23,875 bases of DNA from Rhodospirillaceae bacterium UBA6219. Its GTDB lineage: Bacteria; Pseudomonadota; Alphaproteobacteria; Rhodospirillales; Magnetospirillaceae. The notes under the pieces were generated by a model. The model was given only the letters and a program-made list of their open reading frames with translations. It ran no database searches and was not told the origin of the DNA. The translations under genes and the position numbers were made by a program. Below, in pieces: positions 7,475 through 15,346 of this stretch; positions within the stretch are counted from its first letter, which is position 1, and every line of letters begins with the position of its first letter. The stretch covers positions 3,839 through 27,713 of the forward strand of contig DISD01000050.1 in NCBI GenBank assembly GCA_002435715.1, read 5' to 3'.

Positions 7475-7486
7475 CACCTTAAGGTG
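7475..7486. promoter_or_regulatory. 12-bp perfect palindrome upstream of the DUF2235 gene
   Basis: CACCTTAAGGTG lies 18 bases before the DUF2235 start, between it and bluB. It could be an operator or a chance palindrome. No matching copy was noticed elsewhere in the window. Confidence 0.25.
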
Positions 7487-7525
7487 GATAAAAGTTTGGA
7501 CACACATCGCAAAGATTCGCAATAT

Positions 7526-8272
7526 CTACATCAATTCCCCTTTTTCTACCAAATCCGCCACGTCTTGCAGCTTTTGCCGCAAAGCGTCGTCGATGGCCCC
7601 TTCCCAGGAATCGAAAGCCACCAGATCCTTAAGCGGCAGGCGCTGGCGCCAGCCCTTGTCCTGCAATTCGGGCTGGGCCAGGAAATGGCTGACCTTGCCC
7701 ACGCACAGATAAGCCACCGCGACGACGGAATCGGGCAGGTTCAGGATGGATCGCAAGGCTTCGGGGTCCATGATGCTGACCCAGCCCACCCCCAAGCCTT
7801 CGGCCCGCGCCGCCAGCCACAAATTCTCGACGGCGCAGACGGTGGAATAAAGGTCCATTTCCGGCATGTGGGTGCGCCCCAGAACCACCTTTCCGGCGCG
7901 ATCGCGGTCGCAGGTGATACACAGGTTGATGGGGGCGTCCAAGATGCCTTCCAGCTTCAAGGACCGGTATTTCTGGCCGCGCTCGCCTTCGAACATCAGC
8001 GCCGCTTCGGCGTTGGCACGGTCGAAGGCCGCCTTGATGCGGGCGCGCTGTTGGGGGGAACGCACCAGGATGAAGCTCCACGGCTGCATGAAGCCGACCG
8101 AAGGCGCATGATGGGCGGCCAACAGGATGCGGGCCAACACCTCGTCGTCCACCGGGTCGGACAGAAACTGGCCGCGCACGTCGCGCCGCCCCAAGATGGC
8201 GCGGTACAATCCCCGGCGGTCTTCGTCGCTGAGCGTGATTTCGGGCTGGCGGGCGGCGGCACTCTCGGTCAT
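7526..8272 (-). CDS. bluB: 5,6-dimethylbenzimidazole synthase BluB
   Basis: 248 residues of the flavin-destructase branch of the nitroreductase fold. BluB breaks down reduced FMN with oxygen to make 5,6-dimethylbenzimidazole, the lower ligand of vitamin B12. Family signs: YRAILGRRDVRGQF with Asp31 (equivalent to the key Asp32 of the S. meliloti enzyme), APSVGFMQPWSFI, EMDLYSTVCAVENLWLAARAEGLGVGWVSI with Ser166, and a KVSHFLAQPELQDKGW C-terminal segment. The ATG at 8272 has AAGGA at good distance. The gene is divergent from the ChaC-like gene across 55 bases. No cobalamin riboswitch is visible and no other cobalamin gene is nearby. Confidence 0.95.
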   Translation of the reverse strand: MTESAAARQPEITLSDEDRRGLYRAILGRRDVRGQFLSDPVDDEVLARILLAAHHAPSVGFMQPWSFILVRSPQQRARIKAAFDRANAEAALMFEGERGQKYRSLKLEGILDAPINLCITCDRDRAGKVVLGRTHMPEMDLYSTVCAVENLWLAARAEGLGVGWVSIMDPEALRSILNLPDSVVAVAYLCVGKVSHFLAQPELQDKGWRQRLPLKDLVAFDSWEGAIDDALRQKLQDVADLVEKGELM

Positions 8273-8327
8273 TTTGCGTCCTTCTTGATGGCGCGTGCGC
8301 CGGCACAATAAACACAAGCGGACGGTG

Positions 8328-8897
8328 ATGACCATTCCCCAGCACGATTCCGACCTTTGGGTTTTCGGTTATGGGTCTTTGATGTGGCGTCCCGGCTTTG
8401 ATTTCGTCGAGGCCCGCCCGGCCCTGCTGAAGGGGTGGACCCGCTCGTTTTGCCTTTATTCCCTGCATTATCGCGGCACCCCGGACCGTCCTGGTCTGGT
8501 TCTGGGGCTGGACCGCGGCGGATCGTGCCGGGGGGTCGCCTTCCGCGTCGCCGCCGCCAAGGCCGACATCACGGTGGAATATCTGAACGAACGGGAATTG
8601 GTGGGCTATGCCTACAAGGCCAAGACGCTGAAAGTGTCCCTGGACGACGGCACCAGGGTTGCGGCCTATTGCTTCGTCGCCGACACCCGCCATCGCCATT
8701 ATGCCGGGGCGCTGGAACTGGAACACGCGGCTTCCATCATCATGGACGCCCAAGGCTGTGCCGGCTTGAACCGCGATTACCTGATCAACACCGTCCGCCG
8801 CCTGGAAGCCGACGGCTTTTTGGACAAAAGTCTTCACCTTCTGCTGAAGGAAGTAGAAAGACAGACCGGGCTTATCGATCAAGGGGCGGGCATCTAA
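8328..8897 (+). CDS. chaC: ChaC-family gamma-glutamylcyclotransferase
   Basis: 189 residues. ChaC enzymes cleave glutathione to 5-oxoproline and Cys-Gly. The glycine-rich substrate loop LWVFGYGSLMWRPGF holds the YGSL signature at 15-18, and YLNERELVGY supplies the candidate catalytic Glu90. SFCLYSLHYRGTP and GLVLGLDRGGSCRGVAFRV are typical of the family. The length is near that of bacterial ChaC proteins. The start at 8328 follows a GGACGG box; a GTG three bases earlier would add one residue. The name comes from the E. coli cation-transport operon, but the enzyme activity is the supported function. Confidence 0.9.
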   Translation: MTIPQHDSDLWVFGYGSLMWRPGFDFVEARPALLKGWTRSFCLYSLHYRGTPDRPGLVLGLDRGGSCRGVAFRVAAAKADITVEYLNERELVGYAYKAKTLKVSLDDGTRVAAYCFVADTRHRHYAGALELEHAASIIMDAQGCAGLNRDYLINTVRRLEADGFLDKSLHLLLKEVERQTGLIDQGAGI

Positions 8898-8996
8898 TCG
8901 TCTTTTAGTATAGAACGCCACAAAATCGCGCGAACAGGCTTGCCAAATACCGGTAACGGTTCCCAATCTTCAATGGAAGGGAGTGGGGGAACCATC

Positions 8997-11000
8997 ATGC
9001 GGATGCTGCGCCTTATCGCCGTTTTCGCTTGCGTCTTGTTGCCGACGGTTTCGGCAATGGCGCAATCCTTGTCCCTGCCCGACGACGTCCGCCGTTTTCT
9101 GACCGAACACCCCACCATCCGGGTCCGCACCCACAGCGCTTTCCCGCCTTTCCTGTTCGACCAGGACGACCAAAAACAAGGCATCAGCGTCGATTACATC
9201 ACCTTGGCGGCGCGCAAGCTGGGCCTGACCATCGTGCCGTCGGCCGACATGAGCTTTCCGGAAGTGCTGGAGCGCCTGCCCAAAGGCGACGGCATCGACA
9301 TCCAGCCAACCATGCGGGCGACGCCCGAACGCAATCGCGGCATCTTGTTTTCCCTGCCCTACAGCAAGTTTCCGCTGGTCATCGTCACCCGGACCAACGC
9401 CCCGTTCATCGGCTCGCTGGACGACCTGACGGGGCATTCGGTGGTGGCGGAAAATGCCTATTGGTATGCCGACGAAATCCAAAAGCGACACCCGGCCATT
9501 AAACTGCGGATAGCGGCGACAAGCACCGAAGCCCTGCGCCAAGTGTCGCAAGGCAGTGCCGACGCCTATGTCGGGGTGCTGCCGGTGGCCACCTGGCACA
9601 TGGAACACCAGGGCTATACCAATCTGAAGATCGCCGCCCCGGCCGACCTGACTTCGGCCGAGTTTTCCTTTGCCGTACGCGGCGACTGGCCGCTTCTGGC
9701 ACAAGCCTTGAACATTGCCCTGGAATCCATTTCAGCCGAAGAACATCGCCAAATCCGTCAGCGCTGGCTGAACATCCCGGCCCAAATCGGTCTGGACCCC
9801 AACACGGTGACGCTGTGGGGGTTGGGTGGGGTGACGGTGGCCCTGTTGATCCTGGGCGGTTTCGCCCTGGCCAATCGTCGATTGATCAAAGAAATCGGCC
9901 TGCGCCGGCAAGCCGAAGGGCAGTACCGCACCTCCGAGGAAACGTCGCGGCAATTGCTGGACGCCTCTTCCGACGCCTGCATGCTGTTCGACGTGGACGG
10001 CACCATGCGGGCCTGCAATCAGGTCTTCGCCACCCGCTTCGGCATCGATCCGTTGACCGTGCCGGGTAAAAGCCTGTGGGACTTCTTCCCCGCCCCTGTC
10101 AGCACCCAGCGCCGCATCGCCGTGGAAGCGGTGGCGAAAAGCGGCGTGCCGCAAACCACCGTCGACATCCGCAGCGACCGCCACTTGTCCAATTCCATCT
10201 ATCCGCTGAAGGATTCCGCCGGGATCGTCCGTCGGGTCGCCGTCTATTCCCGCGACATCACCGAACAGGTCAGGGCCGAACAAAGAATCAAGGATTACTT
10301 GGCCGAAGTCGAACGCTCCAACGAGGATTTGGAACAATTCGCCTATGTGGCCAGCCACGACTTGCGCGAACCATTGCGGCAGGTCGCCAGTTTCGTGTCG
10401 CTGCTGGAACGCCGTTACGGCGACAAGTTGGATGCCGATGCCGGTCAATTCATCGCCTATGCCCGCGAAGGCGTCCACCGCATGGACCAATTGATCTTGG
10501 ACCTGCTGGATTATTCCCGGGTCGGCCGCCACACCACCCTGGTGCCCATCGATGCGGCCGCCCCCTTGAAAACCGCCATCGACAACCTGAAAGCCAGCTT
10601 GGAAGAAAGTGGCGGCCTCGTCCAATACACACCCGCCCTGCCCCGGGTTCAGGCCTCGGAACCGCAATTGCTGCGCCTGTTCCAAAACTTGATCGGCAAC
10701 GCCTTGAAATATCGCCGCGACGGCATCGCCCCCGTGGTCGAAATTGCCGCCAGCACCGATGCCGACACCGGCATGGCCCGTTTCACCGTGTCCGACAACG
10801 GCATCGGCATCGAAGCGGAATATTACGAACGCATTTTCGGTATTTTTCAGCGCCTGCACGGCCGCACCCAATATCCCGGCACCGGTATCGGCTTGGCCAT
10901 CTGCAAGAAAGTGGTGGAACGTCACGGCGGCCGCATGTGGCTGGATTCGGTTCCCGGACAGGGCAGCCATTTCCATTTCACCCTGAAGCTGGCCGAATAA
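8997..11000 (+). CDS. Sensor histidine kinase with periplasmic solute-binding (SBP_bac_3) domain and PAS domain
   Basis: 667 residues. Order: signal peptide (about 1-23, cleavage near MAQ-S); a periplasmic amino-acid-binding-type domain (about 41-262) as in BvgS/EvgS sensors; one membrane helix (about 272-292); a PAS domain (about 312-425); a phospho-acceptor helix with His454 in YVASHDLREPLRQV; and an ATPase domain with N box (QNLIGNALKYR, Asn564/Asn568), DNGIGI (600-605) and GTGIGLA (628-634). It has no receiver or HPt domain, so it must use a response regulator elsewhere. The ligand is unknown; these domains bind amino acids or small organic ions. The ATG at 8997 has GGGGGA upstream and gives a clean signal peptide. 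It ends 2 bases from a convergent kinase with a related catalytic core. Confidence 0.92.
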   Translation: MRMLRLIAVFACVLLPTVSAMAQSLSLPDDVRRFLTEHPTIRVRTHSAFPPFLFDQDDQKQGISVDYITLAARKLGLTIVPSADMSFPEVLERLPKGDGIDIQPTMRATPERNRGILFSLPYSKFPLVIVTRTNAPFIGSLDDLTGHSVVAENAYWYADEIQKRHPAIKLRIAATSTEALRQVSQGSADAYVGVLPVATWHMEHQGYTNLKIAAPADLTSAEFSFAVRGDWPLLAQALNIALESISAEEHRQIRQRWLNIPAQIGLDPNTVTLWGLGGVTVALLILGGFALANRRLIKEIGLRRQAEGQYRTSEETSRQLLDASSDACMLFDVDGTMRACNQVFATRFGIDPLTVPGKSLWDFFPAPVSTQRRIAVEAVAKSGVPQTTVDIRSDRHLSNSIYPLKDSAGIVRRVAVYSRDITEQVRAEQRIKDYLAEVERSNEDLEQFAYVASHDLREPLRQVASFVSLLERRYGDKLDADAGQFIAYAREGVHRMDQLILDLLDYSRVGRHTTLVPIDAAAPLKTAIDNLKASLEESGGLVQYTPALPRVQASEPQLLRLFQNLIGNALKYRRDGIAPVVEIAASTDADTGMARFTVSDNGIGIEAEYYERIFGIFQRLHGRTQYPGTGIGLAICKKVVERHGGRMWLDSVPGQGSHFHFTLKLAE

Positions 11001-11002
11001 GC

Positions 11003-12991
11003 TCAGCCCTCGGCGTCGCCCCCCAAGGTGAAGTGGAAACGGCTGCCCAAATCCTCCCCGGGTTCCACCCAGATACGTCCGCCATGGTCCTCGACCACCT
11101 TGCGGCACAGGGCCAGGCCGATGCCGGAACCGCCTTCCACGCCCGGCGGCTGGAACCGGCGGAAGGGTTCGAAGATGGCTTTACGGTATTCCTCGGGCAC
11201 GCCCATGCCGTTGTCGGCCACCACCACTTCCCAGCCCCCGTCATCGCGCTTCGACGCCATCACCACCACATGGGGATCGCGGTCGGGGTGACGATAGCGG
11301 ATGGCGTTGCTGATCAGGTTCTGGAACAAGGCCGCCATCTGGTCAGGATTGACCCGCAATACCGGCAACGGATCGACATCGATCTGGGCGCCGGTGGCGA
11401 CCACCGCCCCAGACAGGTCGGCGATCACCCGTCCGACCAGGGTTTCCAAATCGGTTTCGACCCGTTCGTCACTGTGCTGGGTGGTGCGCGAATAGGCCAG
11501 CAATCCCTGGATGTTGGTGCGCATGCGTTCGGCCCCGCCAATGGCGAAATCCATATATTCCAGGGCTTCCGAATCCAGACCGTCGCCCAGCCGGCGCTTC
11601 AGCAATTGCAGGAACAAACCGATGGTGCGCAAGGGTTCCTGAAGATCGTGGCTGGCCACATAGGCGAAACGTTCCAAATCGGCATTGGTCTGTTCCAGTT
11701 GCGCGGTGCGCGCCAGCAATTCATGTTCGACCTTGGCGCGGCGCTCGATCAGCTGATTGGCGGCTTCGGCGAACAGCAGGTGTTCGCCGAAACGCAAATT
11801 GTCGGTGTCGATGGATTCCGGCGAATGTGCCGCGGCTTCCAGCGACCGGCTCAGCGTCGCCCCGTCGGCAGCGGCCCGACGCGACGTGGCCCGCATGATG
11901 GTCATCCCGGCCAAGCCCACCAAGAAGGTGGCGAAAGCCGCGATCGTGCCCTTGATCCGCATGCCTTTCAGCAGTCGCCGACGCTGTTCGCTGATTTCTT
12001 CTTCGACACGGTCGTCGTGCAGACCGGCGCCTATGAACCAATTCCATTCCGGGATTCCCGCCACGTAAGAGGTCTTGCGGGTCAGCTTGCCGTTGCCGTC
12101 AACCATGTCGTAAGACACGAAACCACCGCCGGCTTGGGCTTGGGCGATCAACGCCTGGGTCCCTTCGCGCAGCACCTTGTCGTCTTCCACCAAGGGATTG
12201 CGGCCCTTCAGCGTCCCCACCAGCGACAAGCCGTCCATCTGGCTGACGAAGACGTACCCTGCGCGGTCGAAGCTCAGATGCGAAATGCGTTCCAGCACCT
12301 CGGCCTTGATGTCATCCTCCATGTCGGCGACGTATTCCCCGGTCCCCACCACCCAGCCCAGGGGCATGACCGGTCGCACATAGGCGAATTTCAGGTGGTC
12401 GCCGGGCTTGTCGGGCTGCAGCCAGTAATATTGGTAAAGACCGCCCCCTTTGCTGTGCACCAGTTCCAACATGTCGCGGACGACATATTCCCCCCTGGCC
12501 CCCCTTTGCTCCAGCATGTCGACGCCTTCCAGATCGGGGCGCAGGGGAAACAGCTTTTCCACCCCAGTCAGGTCGAAGGCGAAGAAATAACCTCGGCCAT
12601 TGTTGAATCGAATGGGGCGCAAGGCTTCGCGCACCATGGTTTCGATCTCGGCGGAGGAACGACGCCCGCGATATGTCTTGATCAGGTTGGTGGCCAAAAG
12701 CTCGGCTTCGTCCACCCGCTGACGGAGCGAGGTCTCGACCCGCTCCTCGACCCGCCGACGTTCATAGGCGATGGTCTGCAAGGCGTCGTCGACCACCCGC
12801 TTCAACAGGACTTGGCTGGCATTGCGGTGGCTTTGCCGCAATTCCTCGCTGCGCAGGTTGAAATCGTAAAGCTCGGCGCCAGCCCAAACCGCACACAGGA
12901 ACAACACCCCGCAGCCGGCGACCAAGGCCAAGCGCAGAGTCAAATGGTCGATCAGGCTGGGTCGTGATCTATTCAAATTCCCCACCAACAC
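11003..12991 (-). CDS. Sensor histidine kinase with double Cache domain
   Basis: 662 residues. A membrane helix (about 18-40), a large extracytoplasmic part with two Cache-like modules (RFNNGRGYFFAFDLTG, 128-143, and GYVFVSQMDG, 245-254, each followed by a GWVVGTGEY / WFIGAGLHDD end), a second helix (about 346-366), a coiled linker, then the kinase core: His448 in YVASHDLQEPLRTI, Asn562 in QNLISNAIRY, DNGMG (593-597) and GSGIGL (621-626). Cache domains bind small ligands such as organic acids or amino acids. No receiver domain is present. The start is uncertain: GTG at 12991, TTG at 12988 and GTG at 12985 all follow AGGGG; no in-frame ATG is near. It is convergent with the preceding kinase and divergent from the MFS gene. 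Confidence 0.9.
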   Translation of the reverse strand: MLVGNLNRSRPSLIDHLTLRLALVAGCGVLFLCAVWAGAELYDFNLRSEELRQSHRNASQVLLKRVVDDALQTIAYERRRVEERVETSLRQRVDEAELLATNLIKTYRGRRSSAEIETMVREALRPIRFNNGRGYFFAFDLTGVEKLFPLRPDLEGVDMLEQRGARGEYVVRDMLELVHSKGGGLYQYYWLQPDKPGDHLKFAYVRPVMPLGWVVGTGEYVADMEDDIKAEVLERISHLSFDRAGYVFVSQMDGLSLVGTLKGRNPLVEDDKVLREGTQALIAQAQAGGGFVSYDMVDGNGKLTRKTSYVAGIPEWNWFIGAGLHDDRVEEEISEQRRRLLKGMRIKGTIAAFATFLVGLAGMTIMRATSRRAAADGATLSRSLEAAAHSPESIDTDNLRFGEHLLFAEAANQLIERRAKVEHELLARTAQLEQTNADLERFAYVASHDLQEPLRTIGLFLQLLKRRLGDGLDSEALEYMDFAIGGAERMRTNIQGLLAYSRTTQHSDERVETDLETLVGRVIADLSGAVVATGAQIDVDPLPVLRVNPDQMAALFQNLISNAIRYRHPDRDPHVVVMASKRDDGGWEVVVADNGMGVPEEYRKAIFEPFRRFQPPGVEGGSGIGLALCRKVVEDHGGRIWVEPGEDLGSRFHFTLGGDAEG

Positions 12992-13102
12992 ATACCCCTA
13001 AAGTAAAGTACTCCTTTTCCGCGCATTCGCCCTTCTATTCTTTTGTATGGGATGATGCGGAAACATTGGGACGGAGAAGCGGCCTCTGGCACAGTACCGG
13101 CC

Positions 13103-14329
13103 ATGATCGCCACCCCCCGTCAGGCGCGTAACGCGCTGTCCTTCTCGTGCATCGGCCACCTTTACGCCCATGTGTTCGAGCCGATTTTCTACATCGTCGC
13201 CCTGGTTCTGCCCGGCGAGTTGGGTCTGCCTTATGAAGAGGTTCTGACCCTGATCGTCGCCGCCAAGCTGCTGTACGGGCTGTTGGCCCCCGCCGCCGGC
13301 TGGCTGGGCGACCGCTGGTCGACCACCGGCATGATGGTGTTGTTCTTCCTGGGCCTGGGGGGATCGGCCATTGGGGTCGGGCTGTCCAGTTCGGCCTTCG
13401 GCTTGGCGCTGGCTTTGGCCGCCACCGGAATGTTCGGGTCCATCTATCACCCGGTGGGTATTTCCTGGCTGTTGCGCAACGCCGTCGACAAGGGCAAGGC
13501 CATCGGGGTGAACGGCGTCTTCGGCGGCATCGGTCCGGCGGTGGCCGGTCTGGTGGCCGGTGCGGCCATCGAAACCCTGGGCTGGCGCGCCGCCTTCATT
13601 CTGCCGGGCATTCTGGTGGTGCTGACCGGCATGGCTTTCTTGTGGGCGGTCCAGCGGGGCGCGGTGGTGGAAACCAAGGCCGACCGCGCACCGGCCGCGC
13701 CGCCCAGCAAGGGCGACACTTGGCGGGCCGGATTGGTGCTGTCGGTCACCATGCTGGGGGCGGGTCTGATCTATCAAGCGACCCAGCCGGCGCTTCCCAA
13801 GCTGTTTTCCGAACGTCTGGGCGACGGCATGGGGGTGGGCGCGGCGGCCATGGCGGTGACCATGGTCTATCTGGTCGCCGGTCTGACCCAGGTCGTCGCC
13901 GGCCATCTGGCCGACCGCTATCCGGCCAAGCGCATCTATGTGCTGGCCGCTTTGGCCCAGGCACCGCTGCTGTTGGCTTTGGCCTGGCTGTCGGGTCTGT
14001 CAATGGTGGCCATGTCCTTGCTGGCGGTGGCCTGCAACATGGCGGCGATTCCGGCCGAGAACCTGCTGTTGAACCGCTTTACCCCGGCCAAATGGCGCGG
14101 CACCGCCTTGGGGATGAAATTCGTGCTGTCTTTCGGCGTGTCGGGCTTGGCCGTGCCCTTGGTGTCGCTGATCCGCGGCTGGACCGGCGGTTTCGAAACC
14201 TTGTTCGTGTTGCTGGCGGCAACCGCCTTGGTGGTGGGCGGCGCCGCCACCTTGCTGCCCGCCGAGACGACCAAAAAAACGGCCGTCCTTCCCGAAGGAA
14301 AGACGGCCGAGGCAGTGGCACAACCGTAA
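13103..14329 (+). CDS. Major facilitator superfamily transporter (Fsr-like)
   Basis: 408 residues, largely hydrophobic, about 12 membrane helices in two halves with a central basic/alanine-rich loop (about 200-215). The start SCIGHLYAHVFEPIFYIVAL and the loop 2-3 signature GWLGDRWS, repeated in the second half as GHLADRYPAKR, are MFS features. The N-terminal histidine pattern resembles the fosmidomycin-resistance / sugar-efflux branch. The substrate is unknown. The start is not certain: the ATG at 13103 fits the family N-terminus but lacks a clear ribosome site, and ATGs at 13052 and 13055 would add 16-17 residues. The last 18 codons coincide with a terminator for the opposite-strand gene. 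Confidence 0.85.
   Translation: MIATPRQARNALSFSCIGHLYAHVFEPIFYIVALVLPGELGLPYEEVLTLIVAAKLLYGLLAPAAGWLGDRWSTTGMMVLFFLGLGGSAIGVGLSSSAFGLALALAATGMFGSIYHPVGISWLLRNAVDKGKAIGVNGVFGGIGPAVAGLVAGAAIETLGWRAAFILPGILVVLTGMAFLWAVQRGAVVETKADRAPAAPPSKGDTWRAGLVLSVTMLGAGLIYQATQPALPKLFSERLGDGMGVGAAAMAVTMVYLVAGLTQVVAGHLADRYPAKRIYVLAALAQAPLLLALAWLSGLSMVAMSLLAVACNMAAIPAENLLLNRFTPAKWRGTALGMKFVLSFGVSGLAVPLVSLIRGWTGGFETLFVLLAATALVVGGAATLLPAETTKKTAVLPEGKTAEAVAQP
14273..14309 (-). terminator. Intrinsic terminator of the rpoH-like gene, inside the MFS coding sequence
   Basis: Bases 14280-14292 pair with 14297-14309 (12 pairs, one C-A mismatch) around a CGAA loop. On the minus strand the stem is followed by seven T's (plus-strand A-run at 14273-14279). 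It lies 55 bases after the rpoH-like stop codon, fully within the 3' end of the convergent MFS gene. On the plus strand there is no T-run, so it should act for the minus-strand transcript. Confidence 0.85.
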
Positions 14330-14363
14330 AGAACGCACACACAAAAACTCAATCGTCAGAAAC

Positions 14364-15239
14364 CTATATGGTTCGGGCCTTGGGGATCAGCTTAGCCTCG
14401 GCGGCCTTGACCAATCCCTTCAGCTTGGAAAGCGCCGCGGCCTCGATCTGGCGAACACGCTCGCGGCTGATGTCGTAGCGCTGGGCCAGGTCTTCCAAGC
14501 GCAACGGGTTTTCCCGCAAGGTGCGCTGCGAGACGATGTCCTTTTCCCGCTCGCTCAGACCGTCCCAGGCGTGACGCAGCAATTCGCGGCGGTACATCAG
14601 TTCCTGGCGATCCCCCAGGCGCTCTTCCACATTGGGGGCGTCGTCGGGCAGCAACTCGCCATAGGTGATGCCGTTCTCGCCCACCGGGGCGTCCAAGGAC
14701 CGTGGGCTTTGGGTCAGCAACCGCTCCATCTCGGCGACGCGATGATCGCGCACCCCCAATTCCTCGGCCACCTGGGCGGTTTCGGCCTCGGACAGGGCGT
14801 TGCCGGACGGGCCGGTCAGCCGCGACTTCAGGCCGCGCAGCTTGAAGAACAGCTTCTTGCGTTCCGCCGACAGGCCGAAATTCACCGGGGTCGAGAATTT
14901 CAGCACGTATTCGAACATGGCGGCGCGCACCCACCACTGGGCGTAGGTGGAAAAGCGCAAGCCCCGTTCGGCATCAAAGCTTTCCAGGGCGCGGACCAAG
15001 CCAAGATTGCCCTCGGCGACCAAATCGGCGCTGGACAGGCCATAGCCCTTGAACTGGCCGGCGGTCTTCACCACAAGGCGCAAATGGGCGGTCAGCAAAC
15101 GGGCCCGGGCCTTTTCGTCACCGTCCGTCTTCCAGCGACGGATCAGTTCGGCTTCTTCTTCCCCCGACAGCAAGGCGGTCTCGCGCATGGCCTTGTAATA
15201 AGCGCTGGCGGTATCCGAAGTGGGGCGAAGGATGGACAT
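14364..15239 (-). CDS. rpoH: RpoH-like (sigma-32 family) RNA polymerase sigma factor, atypical region 2.4
   Basis: 291 residues, normal for RpoH. Region 2: LVVKTAGQFKGYGLSSADLVAEGNLGLVRALESFDAERG-type core, then FSTYAQWWVRA (96-106). The RpoH box is recognisable as ERKKLFFKLR (126-135; the usual form is QRKLFFNLR). Region 4.2 has LRLEDLAQRYDISRERVRQIE. Between the aromatic WW patch and the RpoH box, where most RpoH proteins have a W-S-(L/I)-V-(K/R) element that reads the -10 region, this protein has KFSTPVNFG (114-122). It may therefore be a specialised paralogue rather than the main heat-shock sigma. The ATG at 15239 has CGGAG 8 bases upstream. It is divergent from the OxyR-like gene. Confidence 0.85.
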   Translation of the reverse strand: MSILRPTSDTASAYYKAMRETALLSGEEEAELIRRWKTDGDEKARARLLTAHLRLVVKTAGQFKGYGLSSADLVAEGNLGLVRALESFDAERGLRFSTYAQWWVRAAMFEYVLKFSTPVNFGLSAERKKLFFKLRGLKSRLTGPSGNALSEAETAQVAEELGVRDHRVAEMERLLTQSPRSLDAPVGENGITYGELLPDDAPNVEERLGDRQELMYRRELLRHAWDGLSEREKDIVSQRTLRENPLRLEDLAQRYDISRERVRQIEAAALSKLKGLVKAAEAKLIPKARTI

Positions 15240-15288
15240 CGTCGTCTCCGTTGGTGTTGTCCGTGAAATGACTATGCCCCCTTGCCTG

Positions 15289-15338
15289 TGATAAGGCTAA
15301 TCGATATATTTTTATTGATTGATAGTATTTTATTATCA
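15289..15338. promoter_or_regulatory. Candidate LysR-type operator between the rpoH-like and oxyR-like genes
   Basis: The 107-base divergent gap holds an AT-rich block. Inside it AATCGATA (15299-15306) and TATTGATT (15313-15320) form an inverted repeat with one mismatch and a 6-base spacer, the size of a LysR-family site. An outer pair TGATAA (15289-15294) and TTATCA (15333-15338) brackets it. The position, just before the regulator's own start, is where LysR-type regulators usually bind to control themselves and the divergent gene. Binding is inferred. Confidence 0.4.
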
Positions 15339-15346
15339 GAGGTTCC

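Noticed and set aside
8273..8327. Cobalamin riboswitch before bluB
   Set aside because: The divergent gap is only 55 bases and has no B12-box-like sequence.
10076..12967. 963-residue open frame on the plus strand
   Set aside because: It runs across two histidine kinase genes in the wrong frames and has the Arg/Pro/His-rich composition of a GC-rich shadow frame.
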